This document shows positions 1-12,005 of a stretch of DNA of 64,000 nucleotides, piece by piece. The stretch spans positions 1,028,118 through 1,092,117 of the forward strand of contig NW_004450660.1 in assembly GCF_000321225.1 (NCBI RefSeq), read 5' to 3'. Position 1 is the stretch's first letter. Each line of letters begins with the position of its first letter. A program made the position numbers and the translations under genes. Under the pieces are notes generated by a model. That model was not told the origin of the DNA. It ran no database searches and worked only from the letters and a program-made list of their open reading frames with translations. The DNA is from Odobenus rosmarus divergens. Its lineage: Eukaryota > Chordata > Mammalia > Carnivora > Odobenidae.

Positions 1-1440
1 GGTATACTAATAATTTTTTTTTAATAAAGAAACTGAATACAGAGTCCAAATATTATAAGTAATGAGACATATGTTGGGGGTGAATATTTAAATATCATTT
101 CATTTTATAACAGGAGGCCTTTGCATTAGTCCACGTAAGAGATGACGAGGAAGTTAAATCAACTAAAGAGACATTGCTTTCAAAAGAGGCACTCGGAGGA
201 CTTGATTAATTTTGTGTGGGAGATAGGTGAGGTGGAAAGGTCTGTGATGACTCCAAGTTTTCTAACACAGTAGTCAGCACAGACAGGGTGCTGGGTATCG
301 CTGGAGAGAATACTGTGAGGAACTGTATTGAGGGGGAAGATGGTCCGTGACTTCTGGATATGCTGCGTGTAAGTCACCTCAGGAGTGTTCAGGGAGAATT
401 ACTCAGTAGTAAGGTGTAACCTGTCCCAGTGTGCTTGGGCCCTGCCCACTTAGAACACTGAAAGTCTACATCCTGGAAATGCCTTCATTCCTAATAAAAT
501 GGGACAGTAGGTTGCCCTATAATTAGTAGGCCATTAGTGATGTGAGCCGGGCTCAGAAGAGTGGATGAAGTTCGTGATAGAAGGGCACACACCCGTGTAA
601 AAGTGATCATTTGAAACTTTGAGAGGGATTGAAGCAACCCAAGAAGAAAAGCCAGTTGAGAAGGCCTCAGACCCTCTATTGGAAGCTGAGACCCCGAGCA
701 TTGTTCTTTCTGGGCCAGCAATTTCCCTAGCTCAGCAGCCATAAAACAAGCATTGATTAACTTACTGTGTATTTCAAATTACTTTCCATCCCATTGTGAG
801 CTGTTCATAAACTTGCTGTCTTAGAAACAGAAATGCAGTCAAATTCATTATCCATCAAGGTGGTTATTATCACCCCTTCAGTCTGTGACTTCTTTACTAG
901 ACTCATTATTAATTTAGGAAATTTAACTTCCTTTTTAGTGTTACTCATTTTTCATTCAGGTTTTTACAACCACTTTCCATAGTGGCTTGTGATCATTGCT
1001 TTCAATTTTCAGTTTACCAATAGCCTTTTCTACAATATGGTCTATTTTCTACATCATGAAGTTCAGTGGAATGGAACATTGGTTAAGTAAAATGAGAATA
1101 AGTTTAAAAGTTTGTTAAACTCTGGATCTATAAAAATGATAAGAACTAAGCTTTTTCTCTATTATTTTAAAAAATAATGAGTATAATTGGACCTCAGTTG
1201 ATCTACAGATTTACTGTATCAATGCATTAAACACAGTTTTGTCATTTAATTGTTAGTTGGTCCTCAGTTGGTCAAAAATGTTTTTAATTCAGTAAGTCAG
1301 GTATAAGTAATTAGGTTGGTTCAAGGTCTTCTGATAGGGCCTCAGAGGTCATCTACACTGCCTTCCCATCCAAGGCTTTTCCTGTCTTTGCTTCTATACT
1401 TAGGCTTCTTGAAGATGGCACATGTTAAACTTGACGCATT
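1..1440. other. No gene recognised
   Basis: AT-rich. About 190-420 resembles the ancient G/A-rich repeat seen at 12006. Two short antisense ORFs (180-377, 491-742) lack any recognisable domain. Confidence 0.6.
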
Positions 1441-1466
1441 TATATAATATTGTGAAGCTTTATGCT

Positions 1467-1835
1467 TCCACAGCAGTTTCTCATACTTACCTATTTTTTT
1501 CAAGATTTTATTTATTTATTTGAGAGGGAGCGAGAGAGAGAGCACGAGCAGGGGAGCGGCAGGCAGAGAGAGAAACAGAGTCTCCACTGAGCAGGGAGCC
1601 GGACATGGGGCTCCATCCCAGGACCCTGGGATCATGACCTGAGCCGAAATCAAACACTTAACTGACTGAGCCACCCAGGCGCCCCTCTCAAACTTATCTT
1701 ATTTGATTCCTACAGCTGTCAAGTGAATAGGTAAAGTATTGCTATCACTCTTATTTCAAAAATGAGGCACCTGAGACACAAAAGTGACTTGACCAATGTC
1801 ATAAGATGCAATAGTGGAGATGCCAGTGGAAAGAG
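1467..1835 (+). repeat. MIR, split by a SINE
   Basis: TTTCTCATACTTACCT on the left and ATTGCTATCACTCTTATTTC, AAAATGAGGCACCTGAGACA and GTGACTTGACCAATGTCATA on the right follow MIR order. The CAN-SINE at 1493-1685 splits it. Confidence 0.65.
1493..1685 (-). mobile_element. CAN-SINE (SINEC), minus
   Basis: Complete tRNA-Lys-derived carnivore SINE ending GCCACCCAGGCGCCCC. TSD TCTCATACTTACCT at 1479-1492, 12/14 matching at 1686-1699. Inserted in a MIR. Confidence 0.95.
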
Positions 1836-2174
1836 ACAGAGTTTCTAACCCTAAGCTGATAGTCTTCTTACCACATCAAGTGGCCAGCCCCCAGCCTGCA
1901 TTCATATAATGTCACCAAAGTTATAAGGCACACCTGAACTGTGAACAGATGGCCTTGCCAGCCACATGGCTCTCACTCTTTACCATAATTTTATGGAAAT
2001 CCAGCCCATATTTTAAAACCTAAAACTCACAGGATGGAACTTGACCCATGAGATGCTTGAGATCATGAGAAGCACCTGAGAGGATGATTTTCTTTTTGCT
2101 CCCCCCACCAGTCCCCACCCATCACCTGTATGCTCAAGTCCTTGGGGTATCTCAGTGGGCTCTGTATAAAACTG

Positions 2175-2610
2175 TGGCAGATTGTATTTTCCAGAAATGG
2201 CCACAACAATATCCCTCATCCTACCCACTCTTCTTATAATGTGCCTTTGACAGTTTTCCCATGGAGACGTGGTATTTAGGGTTCTCCTCCTTGAATCTGG
2301 GTGACTGGGTGATGCTATGTGACATCTGAGGCTAGACCATAAAAGGTGACACACTTCTGCCTGGTTCTCCTGGGGTGTTTATTCTTGGAACTCAGCTGTC
2401 ACGTGGTGAGGACTCCCCAGCAGCCATATGGACAGTTCATGTAGAGGTGTTTCAGTTGATAATTCCAGCTAAGTTCCCAATTGGTAGTCAGAATCACTGA
2501 CCAGACATATACATAAGTGAGCCTTTAGATGATTCCGGTCCCGAGTCAAGAGGGACTGTCCTGACACCATCATCCCAGTCCCAGGCAAACCAAGACAGTT
2601 GGTCATCCTA
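2175..2610 (+). mobile_element. MLT1-like LTR fragment
   Basis: Diverged sequence in the MLT1 style: GATTGTATTTTCCAGAAATG, CTCCTTGAATCTGGGTGACT and CCCCAGCAGCCATATGGACA. It is similar to the LTR at 42165-42665. The frame of an ORF crossing it is not meaningful. Confidence 0.5.
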
Positions 2611-3445
2611 CCCTAGGTGAGGAGCCATATCCCCTCCCCCCTCAAAACAACTTCTGAGGATTTAGGATCCTCCACTATTACATGGCCCAAAGCTCTAAGC
2701 AAAATACCTCCTTCAAAGTGAAACAATTCAGGCACAACCCAAACTCAGAGATATGATTGCAGGGGACTGAAATGTCCTCCTCAGCCTAGCAGTCTGGCAC
2801 TTAACTTCCATAGTAGGAAATTTACTCCATAGTCCAGTTGAAGGGCCTGGGAATGCAAACTGTTTTCAGTCAGTCTTTTTATGCATCATGATGAGGAACT
2901 GGAACATATAGCCCTAAATGGTATATCCAATCCCTGGAATTTACATGTTAATGTAAATGAGTTGATCATTTTTTCTCCTAGAGGTGGTTTCCTATATAGG
3001 ATCTGAGAGGGATAATGTGAGAATTACAGAGACAATTTCTTAAGTTACTATCTAGAAACTTTACTGTTTTGCCTTTTACATTTAGAGCCCAAATCTATCT
3101 GGAATTAAGTTTTGTGTATTGTGTGAGGTGGGGGTCAAGTTTCGTTTTTTCCTATAAGGATACCCAACATTGGAAAAACTGTCTTTCCTTCACTTCTGTG
3201 CATTGCTACCTTTAACGTAAAGGAAGTGCCAAAATGCATATGGGTCTTTTTTGGACTCTGCAATTTTCTATTCTTGCACTGATACCTTATAGTCTTTGTT
3301 ATTATAACAATCCTTGATATCAGTACAGGAAGTCCTCCTACTTTATATCCTTCTTCAATGGTTTTTTATTATTCTTAGCTGTTTGTATTTTCATGTAAAT
3401 TTTACTATCACCTTCTCAACTCACAAAATTTCTGTTGAGATTTTT

Positions 3446-3880
3446 TTAAATTTTTTATTGTTATGTTAATCACCATACATTACATCATTAGTTTTGGATG
3501 TAGTGTTCCATGATTCATTGTTTGTGCATAACACCCAGTGCTCCACGCAGAATGTGCCCTCTTTAATACCCATCACCAGGCTAACCCATCCCCCCACCCC
3601 CCTCCCCTCTAGAACCCTCAGTTTGTTTTTCAGAGTCCAACGTCTCTCATGGTTGGTCTCCCCCTCCGATTTCCCCCCCTTCAATCTTCCCCTCCTGCTA
3701 TCTTCTTCTTCTTTTTTTTTTCTTAATATATATTGCATTATTTGTTTCAGAGGCACAGATCTGTGATTCAACAGTCTTGCACAATTCACAGCACTCGCCA
3801 TAGCACATACCCGCCCCAATGTCTATCACCCAGCCACCCCATCCCTCCCACCCCCCACCACTCCAGCAACCCTCAGTTTG
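3446..3880 (-). mobile_element. Caniform L1 3'-end insertion, 5'-truncated
   Basis: Minus-strand L1 3' UTR. It contains two related C-rich modules, each ending in a CCCTCAGTTTG motif on the plus strand (3585-3631 and 3824-3880), in the same direction. A 17-bp TSD, TTTCTGTTGAGATTTTT, lies at 3429-3445 and 3881-3897, so both modules came in one event. The host is an older antisense L1. The C-rich strand produces spurious ORFs on both strands. Confidence 0.85.
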
Positions 3881-4135
3881 TTTCTGTTGAGATTTTTAAT
3901 GAGATCACACTGACCTGGAAGTCAATTTAGAAAGAATTGACATCCATTCAATGTTGAGTTTTCCAATCTAAGAACATGTTGTATCTCTATATTTCAGATT
4001 TTAAAAATTTATCCCACTAACATCTTGCTTGCTATATTTACTACCATGTATTTGATATTTTTGAAAGTATTGAAAATTGTGTCTTTTTAAAAACTTATTT
4101 TCTATTTGTTGCTGGGATATAGAAATAGAATTGAG

Positions 4136-4320
4136 TGGGGTACCTGGGTGGCTCAGTTGGTTGAGTGTGGGACTCTTGGTTCCAGCTCAGGTCATGATCT
4201 TAGGCTCATGGGATCTGCGCTCAGCATGGAGTCTACTGGGGATTCTCTCCCTCCCCTGCCATCCCCTCCCCCAGCTTGCACTCTCTCTTCCTAAATAGAT
4301 AGACAAAATATTTTAAAAAA
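4136..4320 (+). mobile_element. CAN-SINE, plus, older type
   Basis: Head GGGGTACCTGGGTGGCTCAG and a degenerate tail. TSD AGAAATAGAATTGAG at 4121-4135 and 4321-4335 (one mismatch). Inserted in antisense L1. Confidence 0.93.
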
Positions 4321-4763
4321 AGAAATAGAACTGAGTTTCATATATTTTCTTGGCACCCATCAATTTTAATGAACTCATTAAATACAGTTATCTGTAGACT
4401 ATTTTGGATATGTATATTTAAAATCATATTATTTGAAGCTAATGACGCTTATATTGTTTCATTTCTAATCTTTATACCTTTGATTTCTTTTTCTTGCTTT
4501 ATTGCACTGGCTGGTACAATATTGAATGAAAAGCAGACATCCCTTTCTCATTTTTATCTTAGAGGGAAGTCTGTCAACATTTTACTATTAAGTATATTGT
4601 TGCTGTAGATTTTTTTTGTAGATACTATTTGTCCTATTATGTAAGTGCTTTATTATCTCCAGTTTTGTAAGAGTTTTATCATAGACATGTAATGTATGGA
4701 TTTGAAATTAGAGGCTCTACCCACTATCAATTATTGTAAATTATTTAAGAAATAGTAGTATTG

Positions 4764-4934
4764 GGGCACCTGTAATTACTGTATTTATTTAGTTTTGGCT
4801 CAGGTCATGATCTCAGGGTCCTAGGATCGAGCCTCATGTTGGATTCGGTGCTCAGTGTGGTGTCTGCTTGTCTCTCTCCCTCTGCTCCTCCTCCTGCTCT
4901 CTCTCTAGAATAAATAAATAAAATCATTTAAAAA
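4764..4934 (+). mobile_element. CAN-SINE with altered promoter A box
   Basis: The body (GGCTCAGGTCATGATCTCAG onward) is normal and the TSD AAGAAATAGTAGTATT (4748-4763, 4935-4950) is exact. In the head, AT-rich sequence (4775-4794) replaces the usual GGTGGCTCAGTTGGTTAAG segment, so the pol III A box is gone. Confidence 0.9.
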
Positions 4935-5194
4935 AAGAAATAGTAGTATTTTTTTTAATTGAAATTTTACACAGCACTTCAATATATAGAGGATAAAAGT
5001 TGAACTTCTCCACTTCACTTAGGTGAGAGTTTTGGAGCTCCACTCATACGGTTGTTTTTTTGTTTTGTTTTATTTGTTTGTTTTTTGCCACTAAGCAGCA
5101 GCCTCAGCTGCAATACTGCACCAAACCAACTTGCTTACTTCAAACCATTTCCTTACTCTGCAAAGCTCTTACATATGCAATTCAGTGAAAATGA

Positions 5195-5360
5195 AATAAT
5201 GAATTGCTAACATCTATTGAACATTTACCCTGTGCCTGATATGTTTGTTGTTAAGTGGATTATCTTTAATCATCATAGCCATCGCAGGAAGAAGAGGAGA
5301 CTGAGTCTTGGAAAGTTTAAATGACTTAGCCCAAGATCACAGAGCTAGGAGGTGATGAGT
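5195..5360 (+). repeat. MIR
   Basis: CTAACATCTATTGAACATTT, CCTGTGCCTGATATGTTTGT, AAGAAGAGGAGACTGAGTCT and TAGCCCAAGATCACAGAGCT: clear MIR core and right part. Confidence 0.8.
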
Positions 5361-5389
5361 TTTATTATATTACCTATTACTCTTAATAG

Positions 5390-5915
5390 GTAAACTAATC
5401 TGTTTTCCAGTGCAGACACCTTTCATTTCTAACCAAGGTAGCTAGCCATGTTTGGAAAACACCGCATGGTTTAAGTTCTAGGAGCATCTGCTACATGTTT
5501 GCTTTTGCCTACATAGCAGCACAGCTGGCTAAATAGATGATGAAAAGACACACAATGGGAGGTGACAATAAGAAGTGCTGTTTGCTGTTTGAAAATTTGT
5601 ATCCAGAGTAACGCATTCCTTCTGGAAATGTATTATCCAGGCTAAACATATTAATTATTCAGATGTTATCTCAGATGTGTACTTGTCAAAAACAGAGCTG
5701 TTTTCCCCAAACACCTCACACTTAATGTGTCTAGTATCAGAAGCTGTTCATGTTCATTCTAGATTACTGTAGTGCTTCACTTTGGGCCTTTTCTATTAAA
5801 TATGCATTGCTTTGGTGAGTTATTCATTGTGTTAAAATATCTGGGGGCTGAGTTACTGATTTATTTTATGTTCCGATATGTTGCAGTGTAGATGACATTG
5901 AACCTGGTCTTTCAT
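5390..5915. other. No gene recognised
   Basis: Unassigned sequence between a MIR and a short SINE; no ORF of note. Confidence 0.6.
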
Positions 5916-5929
5916 TTCATTAATTTTTT

Positions 5930-6020
5930 TTTTTAAAGTAATCTCCACACCCAACATGGGGCTTGAACTTACAACCCTGAGATCGAGTCTCATGCCCTAC
6001 TGACAGCCAGCCAGGCACCC
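5930..6020 (-). mobile_element. Short tRNA-Lys SINE, minus
   Basis: Short class: AAAGTAATCTCCACACCCAA then GCCAGCCAGGCACCCC, lacking the CT-rich body. Flanked by CATTAATTTTTTTT and CATTAATATTTTTT, a probable TSD. A CT-rich tract follows at 6060-6118. Confidence 0.85.
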
Positions 6021-6119
6021 CATTAATATTTTTTCTTGTGGAATTTATGAAGGATTACTTCCTCTCTCTCTCTCTCTCTCTGTGAATGTCTCTCTCTTTC
6101 TCTCCCTCTCCCTCTAAAA

Positions 6120-6965
6120 AACATCAATTATTGTATTTTCTTATCAGAGAATTATTCTTTGATTTAACACATCATAGTTTGGAGTATATGAAGCTGTATA
6201 GCTAGATGTCACACATCAATGGCATTTTTCCATTTATTAACATTCATGACCAACATTTCTCACAAGAATAGGCAGAAAGTTCTTCCTTCTGAGATAGAAG
6301 TATGTTGATAGAAGCCCCCCAAAGGAAATTCCATTTGAACCCATCTAGGGCACAACCTCTCTTAACTTGTCTGTCACCCTGTCTCATTTCCTCCCCTCTT
6401 GAGGCAGACCTGGGCATTTCTAGTCCTACTGACCCTCTTCTCCTGCTCCTCCCTTTTCTTTACTTTCATAATGATTCTCTTGGTTCATCCCACTCTTTCC
6501 ATTGCCAGTGCAGATCAAGGCCAAGAGACATCAAGTCCAGAAAAAAATGTATCATTTATCCCTTGGTTGGAATAGGCAGGGTAGAAGTATATCTACAGAA
6601 AGTATATATACAGAAACATTGTTTTGGGCACAAATATTTCTAATCCAAGTCTATTATCAGCATTTAAAATTAGGTTCCCTACAGACCATTGACCTTTCAG
6701 ACCTTTATCCTAGCTTTAGAAGTGACTGTATCTTTACTACTTAGATGCCTAATTTGTTGTGAGTCTAATTCTTTTAATGTCTTCTAGGAAAGGAAATGAT
6801 TGCTTTCATTAACAACTCATGTCAAAGTTTAATGGTCTTAATGGTTCTTCTACTTCAGTCAGATAACTATTTTCATGAAACACTTGGATCTGCATTCCAA
6901 TTTATGCATATGTGAGTAAGAGTCAATCTCTTTCATAGGTTGTCTGCCTTGGCTACACCTAGGGA
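6120..6965. other. No gene recognised
   Basis: Two overlapping short ORFs (6302-6643, 6502-6744) have no recognisable domain. Probably accidental. Confidence 0.6.
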
Positions 6966-6966
6966 A

Positions 6967-7160
6967 TTTTTTTTTTTAAGATTTTATTTATTTGAGAGAG
7001 AGAGAACGAGCAGGGGGAGAGGCAGAGGGAAAAGCAGGCTCCCTGCGGAGCAAGGAGCCCACTAAGTAGAGAGCCCAATGTGGGGCTTGATCCCAAGACC
7101 CTGGTGTCATGACCCGAGCAAAGGCAGATGCTTAACCGACTGAGCCACCCAGGCATCCCA
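6967..7160 (-). mobile_element. CAN-SINE, minus
   Basis: AAGATTTTATTTATTTGAGA to GAGCCACCCAGGCATCCC. Flanks GGGAATTTTT and AGGATTTTTT suggest a TSD. A short ORF across it is a translated SINE, not a protein. Confidence 0.93.
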
Positions 7161-7379
7161 GGATTTTTTTTTTTTTTTTTAATATTGCACAAATGCCTGG
7201 GATACTACCAAATAAGAATTCTAGGGAAAACAAGGCAGATAACAAATATGAAAAGATGGGAGTTGGGTTATGTATGAAGATAATGAACTACTCAACAAGA
7301 GGAAAAAGTTGGACAACAATAGGGCCAGACAGAGGGGAAGAAAAATTTCTCCTCTACTCTCTTAGGATCTCTGGCTGGG

Positions 7380-7870
7380 CCTGAGAATTAAATTGACTTA
7401 AGGCAGAATAATAGGAGAAAAGCATACAAGTTTCATTAGAATTTTACATGTACATGGAAATCTTACAAGAAAATGACCCAGAAAAGTGATCAGAGCAAAA
7501 AGTTTTTATACCTTTTAGATAAAGAAACAATACATTTGAGAAGAAATGATGAAAACAAAGGGTTTTGGGCTAGGGGCAGTAAATTACGGAGAAGAGACTA
7601 AGAGATATGGGGGTGGGAGACTAATGGAAGACAAGGGTTATTCTAGTAAGTTTATTTGTACAGATCTATTTCAGCATCAATTCCCAATTTCTGGTGATAA
7701 GAATGTTCTTTTCTTCCTGTTCAGGGAGGGCGCCTTTCTCATGGGAGGTTTTACGGATTATTTTTAGGTAGGAAAGGGGAGGTCAGAGGGCCCTTCCTGC
7801 ATCTACAGTTCCTTTAGCTCAAAATAGTCAATTTGCCAAAGTGGCATATTTGGGGGTGGTGTGTCCTGAA
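7380..7870 (-). mobile_element. Possible LTR remnant, antisense
   Basis: AGCATACAAGTTTCATTAGA, CTTACAAGAAAATGACCCAG, CATCAATTCCCAATTTCTGG and TTCCTGTTCAGGGAGGGCGC resemble a mammalian LTR in antisense. I cannot name the family. Two short ORFs across it look accidental. Confidence 0.35.
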
Positions 7871-7899
7871 TTCGAAGATGTCTTTGTGGAAGTCAGAGG

Positions 7900-8345
7900 A
7901 TATTCTGAATATCTATTTCTATGTACCAAATCCCCCAAAACTTAGTGGCTTTATACAATAATAGTCATTTATTACTTTTCACTGTTTCTGTGGGTCAGAA
8001 ATCTGAAATGAGTTGACTGAAGTGTTCTGGTTTGGGTCTCTCATGAGGTCACAGTCAAATGATGGCTGGGATTGATGTCATCTGGAAGACTTCACTCACA
8101 TGCTTGACACCGGGTTGGGAAGACTCTCGAGTCTGGAAGAGCTAAAGCTCCTCAGACATCTGTCTCTATCTCAATGTGATCTCCGCTCTATCTCTCCAGG
8201 CACCTTCAGGGTACCAGAATTCTTATATGGTGGTTCAGGGTTCTAGAGCATGCATCCTGAGAGAGAGAACGAGGAGGAAGCTGGATCACCTCTTCTAATT
8301 GCCTCAGAGGGCGTGCAGCGTCACTGCCAACAAATGTATTCCGTT
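7900..8345 (-). mobile_element. MLT1-like LTR, antisense
   Basis: AAACTTAGTGGCTTTATACA, TTTCTGTGGGTCAGAAATCT, GGGTCTCTCATGAGGTCACA, then a GAGAGAGAACGAGGA block. The order matches a MaLR-type LTR in antisense. Subfamily uncertain. Confidence 0.5.
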
Positions 8346-8439
8346 ACATGCATTCTTTTTGTCAAGAGTCATAAGGCCAGACCATATTTAAGCAAAGAAG
8401 ATTTAGACTCCATTTTTGATGGAAGGATTGTCAAAGATT

Positions 8440-9060
8440 GACAGACATGTTTTAAAACAATCAGAGAGGCCTGGGCTGGAAATATAAATTTGGGAGTCAT
8501 CGGCATATAAATTATTGAAGAAGTGTGAATAATTGAAGGTAGGGGTATGATGAAATGAGAGGAAGAAAAAGAGAGAGAGAGAAAGAGAAAGACAGAAAGC
8601 AGAATGAGGAGGAAGGGAAAGCAGAACTTAACCTTTAAAAATGTCTAACATGTACAGATGATTTGGCAGAAGAGAAGGAGAAGCCCTGATTAGGGAGACT
8701 AGGAAACCAGCAGGAGAATGTAATATCATACTAGCCGTGGAAGAGAATGGCTTCAAAGAGGATCTATAACAGACGCAACTGAGAAGTCCAATAAGATGGA
8801 GATTGACACACATCCGATTGCAACTCAGTGGGAACTAATTGCACATTTAAATGCTGATGAGGAGGATCAAGTAGAGAACGAGGAATTGAAGATGAGGAGA
8901 GAGAATTCTGTCTGGGAATTCAAAGATAAACAAATTGTTCACTTAATACCTCAATTGATCTGCCCAAGTCTATGAGCTAGTGCTGGAACACCTGAAATCG
9001 GGCAGAGGTATTGATGTGGGGTGTCAGCTTCCAGAAAAAGCAGAGAACAGAAGTCCTTCA
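8440..9060 (-). repeat. Ancient G/A-rich repeat
   Basis: TTTGGGAGTCATCGGCATAT and AATGGCTTCAAAGAGGATCT resemble the repeat at 12006-13810. It includes a GA-rich tract at 8560-8600. Family uncertain. Confidence 0.35.
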
Positions 9061-10098
9061 TATTTTCTGTAAATGGGATCTAATGATTAACAAGATTTAC
9101 ACTGGATTTTTTTCCCCAAGACAACTTCATGAGTGATGCCACTTCTATTAGGTGGCACAGAAAGTCTGGTTGTTGTTCTTTGTGATGTTAGTATCCATTG
9201 ATGATCACTGACTAGATCGGTTCATTCATTAGGGATTGCAAGATGGTGATATTTGAATTCAATATTGTTTCTTCTTTCTATCTGTAATTCTATAAAGAGA
9301 AATTTGTTCATCAAACAGTTGGTTATCCTGAGTACAGTGTATAGGAAATACAGGAGTAATGATTAATTCTTTGCTCTCTTTCAGTTTTCAACTTAACGCA
9401 TTAGGTTCACTAGCATCCTCCAAAAGTGATCAATACAGAACGGTGGTATGTTTGCTATGCTTCACAGAATCTTTCAGGGGCTGCTAGACAAGGCAGGGTA
9501 GGAATTGTTGGCCAGGTTCTGTGTCCCCATTCCAATTCACTCAGTGCAGCTTTTGTGTTTATCATATTGAGCATCAGTGATCTTTTTTATTCCAAAAAAA
9601 AAAAAAAAACTTGCATGCCTTAAAAAAAAAAAAGAATTGAAAATCATTGATCTGGAAGATAAATTGTATACCCAGAACTTTATAGACTCAGTAAATGTTT
9701 GTTGAATGATGAATGAACAAATGAATGAATTAAAAAACAATGAATAGATTTTCAGAAATGAGGCTTATAAGAGAATGTCTGGTTCTTTCCAGCTATGGTC
9801 TTTGCTCATAGAAAGGTAGGCTGCAGGAAAAGATTATATGAATAACAGGGATTTGTCTTGCTTTTATTTCTACTTTCCAATAATCCAGAGAAGGACAGAC
9901 AGCAAGTGTGAGAGAGGATAGAGAGATGAGAGGGAGGAGAAGAGGGAGGGCAGAAGTGAAGAAAAAGCGTAATCTTTTTCTCCACTAGTCAACCTCTTCC
10001 ATTTTGCTGAGTTAGTTCCCAGAGTACAATCTGAAGACCAGGCAGACACCAGAAACTCCACTTTATCATACTCATCACAACTCAGTCCCTCCATCTTT
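9060..10098. other. No gene recognised
   Basis: Contains an L2-like tail and two A-runs. GA-rich at 9895-9965. No gene seen. Confidence 0.6.
9655..9735 (+). repeat. L2/MIR-like tail
   Basis: CTCAGTAAATGTTTGTTGAA followed by GAATGAACAAATGAATGAAT: the shared 3' tail of L2 elements. Too short to subtype. Two poly(A) runs lie just left of it (9595-9610, 9621-9634). Confidence 0.5.
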
Positions 10099-10114
10099 GA
10101 GTTATTCTGTTCTT

Positions 10115-10320
10115 TTTTTTTTTTAAGATTTTTTATTTATTTGACACAGAGAGAACGAGAGAGAGTCAGAGAGCAAACACAAGCAGGGGGAACGGCAGGC
10201 AGGGGAGAAGCAGGCTCCCCGCTGAGCAAGGAGCCCGATGCGGGGCTCGATCCCAGGACCCTGGGATCATGACCTGAGCCGAAGGCAGCTGCTTAACTGA
10301 CGGAGCCACCCAGGCGCCCC
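10115..10320 (-). mobile_element. CAN-SINE, minus
   Basis: Full-length copy with a 16-bp TSD GAGTTATTCTGTTCTT at 10099-10114 and 10321-10336. Confidence 0.96.
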
Positions 10321-10605
10321 GAGTTATTCTGTTCTTGATGCCCGTTGAAAACTTGGGTTTGTGTTAGTCCAGACAACCTTGCCACACCGCCACTGGTCTC
10401 CCCAGGTGGACTTTGGCTGGTCCTTACAACTCCCTTAAACACAAGTTGCAAGTGCTTCCCCATGACTGGGCCACACTGTACCTCAGGAGCCAAGGGCCTC
10501 CAGGAACTGTCCCTACCACTGATGTCCTACTTGTTGATGTTCTTCAGCCACGATTAGCTTGTAGGCTGTTTTCTTTCAGGCAACCCAGCTAGCCTGCTAC
10601 ATACT

Positions 10606-11335
10606 TTTTTTTTAAGTATTTATTTTAATTCTAGTTAGTTGACATACAGTATTATATTAGTTTCAGGTGCACAATATAGTGACTCAACAATTCCATACAT
10701 CACCACTCCTTAATCTCCATCACCTATTTCACACACACCCCCAACCACCTCCCCACTGGTAACTATCAGTTCATTCTCTATAATTGAGTCTGTTTCTTGA
10801 TTTCTCTCTCTCTCTTTTTTCTTTTTGCTCACTTGTTTTATTTCTTAAACTCCACGTATGAGTGAAATCATATGGTATTTGTCTTTCTCTAACTTATTTC
10901 GCTTACCATTATACTCTCTAGCTCCATCCATGTCATTGCAAATGACAAGATTTCATTCTTTTTTTATAGCTGAATAATATTCCATTGTATATATACACCA
11001 CATCTTCTTTATCCATTCATCTATCAATGGACACTTGGACTGCTTCCATATCTCGGCTATTATAAATAATGCTGCTATAAACATATGAGTACATGTATCC
11101 CCTTGAATTTGTGTTTTTATATTCTTTGGGTAAATACCCAGTAGTGCAATTGCTGGGTCCTAGGGTAGCTCTATTTTTAACTTTTTGAGGAACCTCCATA
11201 CTGTTTTCCAGAGTGGCTGTACCAGTTTGCATTCCCACCAACAGTGCAGGAGGGTTTCTTTTTCTCTGCAGCCTAGCCAACACCTGTTGTTTCCTGTGTT
11301 GTTGATTTTAACCTTTCTGACAAGTGTGAGGTTCT
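10606..11335 (-). mobile_element. Caniform L1 3' end (ORF2 end and 3' UTR)
   Basis: Antisense L1. The 3' UTR lies at about 10606-10800 (TAGTTGACATACAGTATTAT, CACTCCTTAATCTCCATCAC). The end of ORF2 follows from about 10850, with the hallmark TGAATAATATTCCATTGTAT and CAATTGCTGGGTCCTAGGGT. The element is 5'-truncated near 11335. The ORF2 frame is broken, so no protein is expected. Confidence 0.9.
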
Positions 11336-12005
11336 GCTACATAGTTATATAATCCTTGATGTTATGTCAACCAAAAAGGAAAACACTGGAGAATCCTGGG
11401 AGCCTTTTATTCCAGAAATGATTAACTAAAAGGAATGTGATCTTCCTAATAATATTTGCCTGTCCTCGTTTTATTCAAGGTGATTGTATAAATTAAATTC
11501 TATTCGTAATGGGAGTGGTGAGTTACCTGAAGATAATCAATACTATCTACTTTAACTTTTTCTTTAAGGCTATTTTTCTGGTTCTTTCACTTGTAAGTAT
11601 ACACAGTTTCCAACTTCAGCAGAAGCTTTTCTTCTCTTTAGAAGGTAAACTACATAATTTTCTTTAAAGTTAATATTAATATGGAATTCAAACCCATTCA
11701 TATGGTAATCCCATCGTTCACATTTATGGCTGTAATTGGGTATCTTACATTATTTGATCTACGGATAATCAAAATGAATAGGGCTACAGTCAGATCAAAG
11801 TGGGTTTTTATCACATGCAACACCAAAACCAAATTGGGCAATTTACTACTGCCTAATGTAATATTTAATATTTATGGAGTACTTCTCTCAATTTCCTCAG
11901 ATGAAGTTAATATTCTCTTTAAAGGACAAACATGAATAAAGAAACCACCACAGATGCTATGGCATATCAATTTTAACACCTGGAAATTCTTACCATATGT
12001 GAACA
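11336..12005. other. No gene recognised
   Basis: An 84-codon ORF (11681-11935) has hydrophobic stretches but no motif I recognise. Confidence 0.6.

Larger units (their letters stand above)
3060..4720 (-). mobile_element. Old antisense L1 ORF2 remnant
   Basis: A diverged L1 ORF2 in antisense, for example CAATCCTTGATATCAGTACA (3309-3328) and the stretch around 3905-4010 with GAATTGACATCCATTCAATG. It is interrupted by the L1 3' end at 3446-3880 and the SINE at 4136-4320. No open frame of useful length remains. Confidence 0.7.

Noticed and set aside
10345..10557. Overlapping ORFs on both strands as a possible exon
   Set aside because: No splice sites, domains or codon pattern; chance ORFs in a GC-richer stretch.
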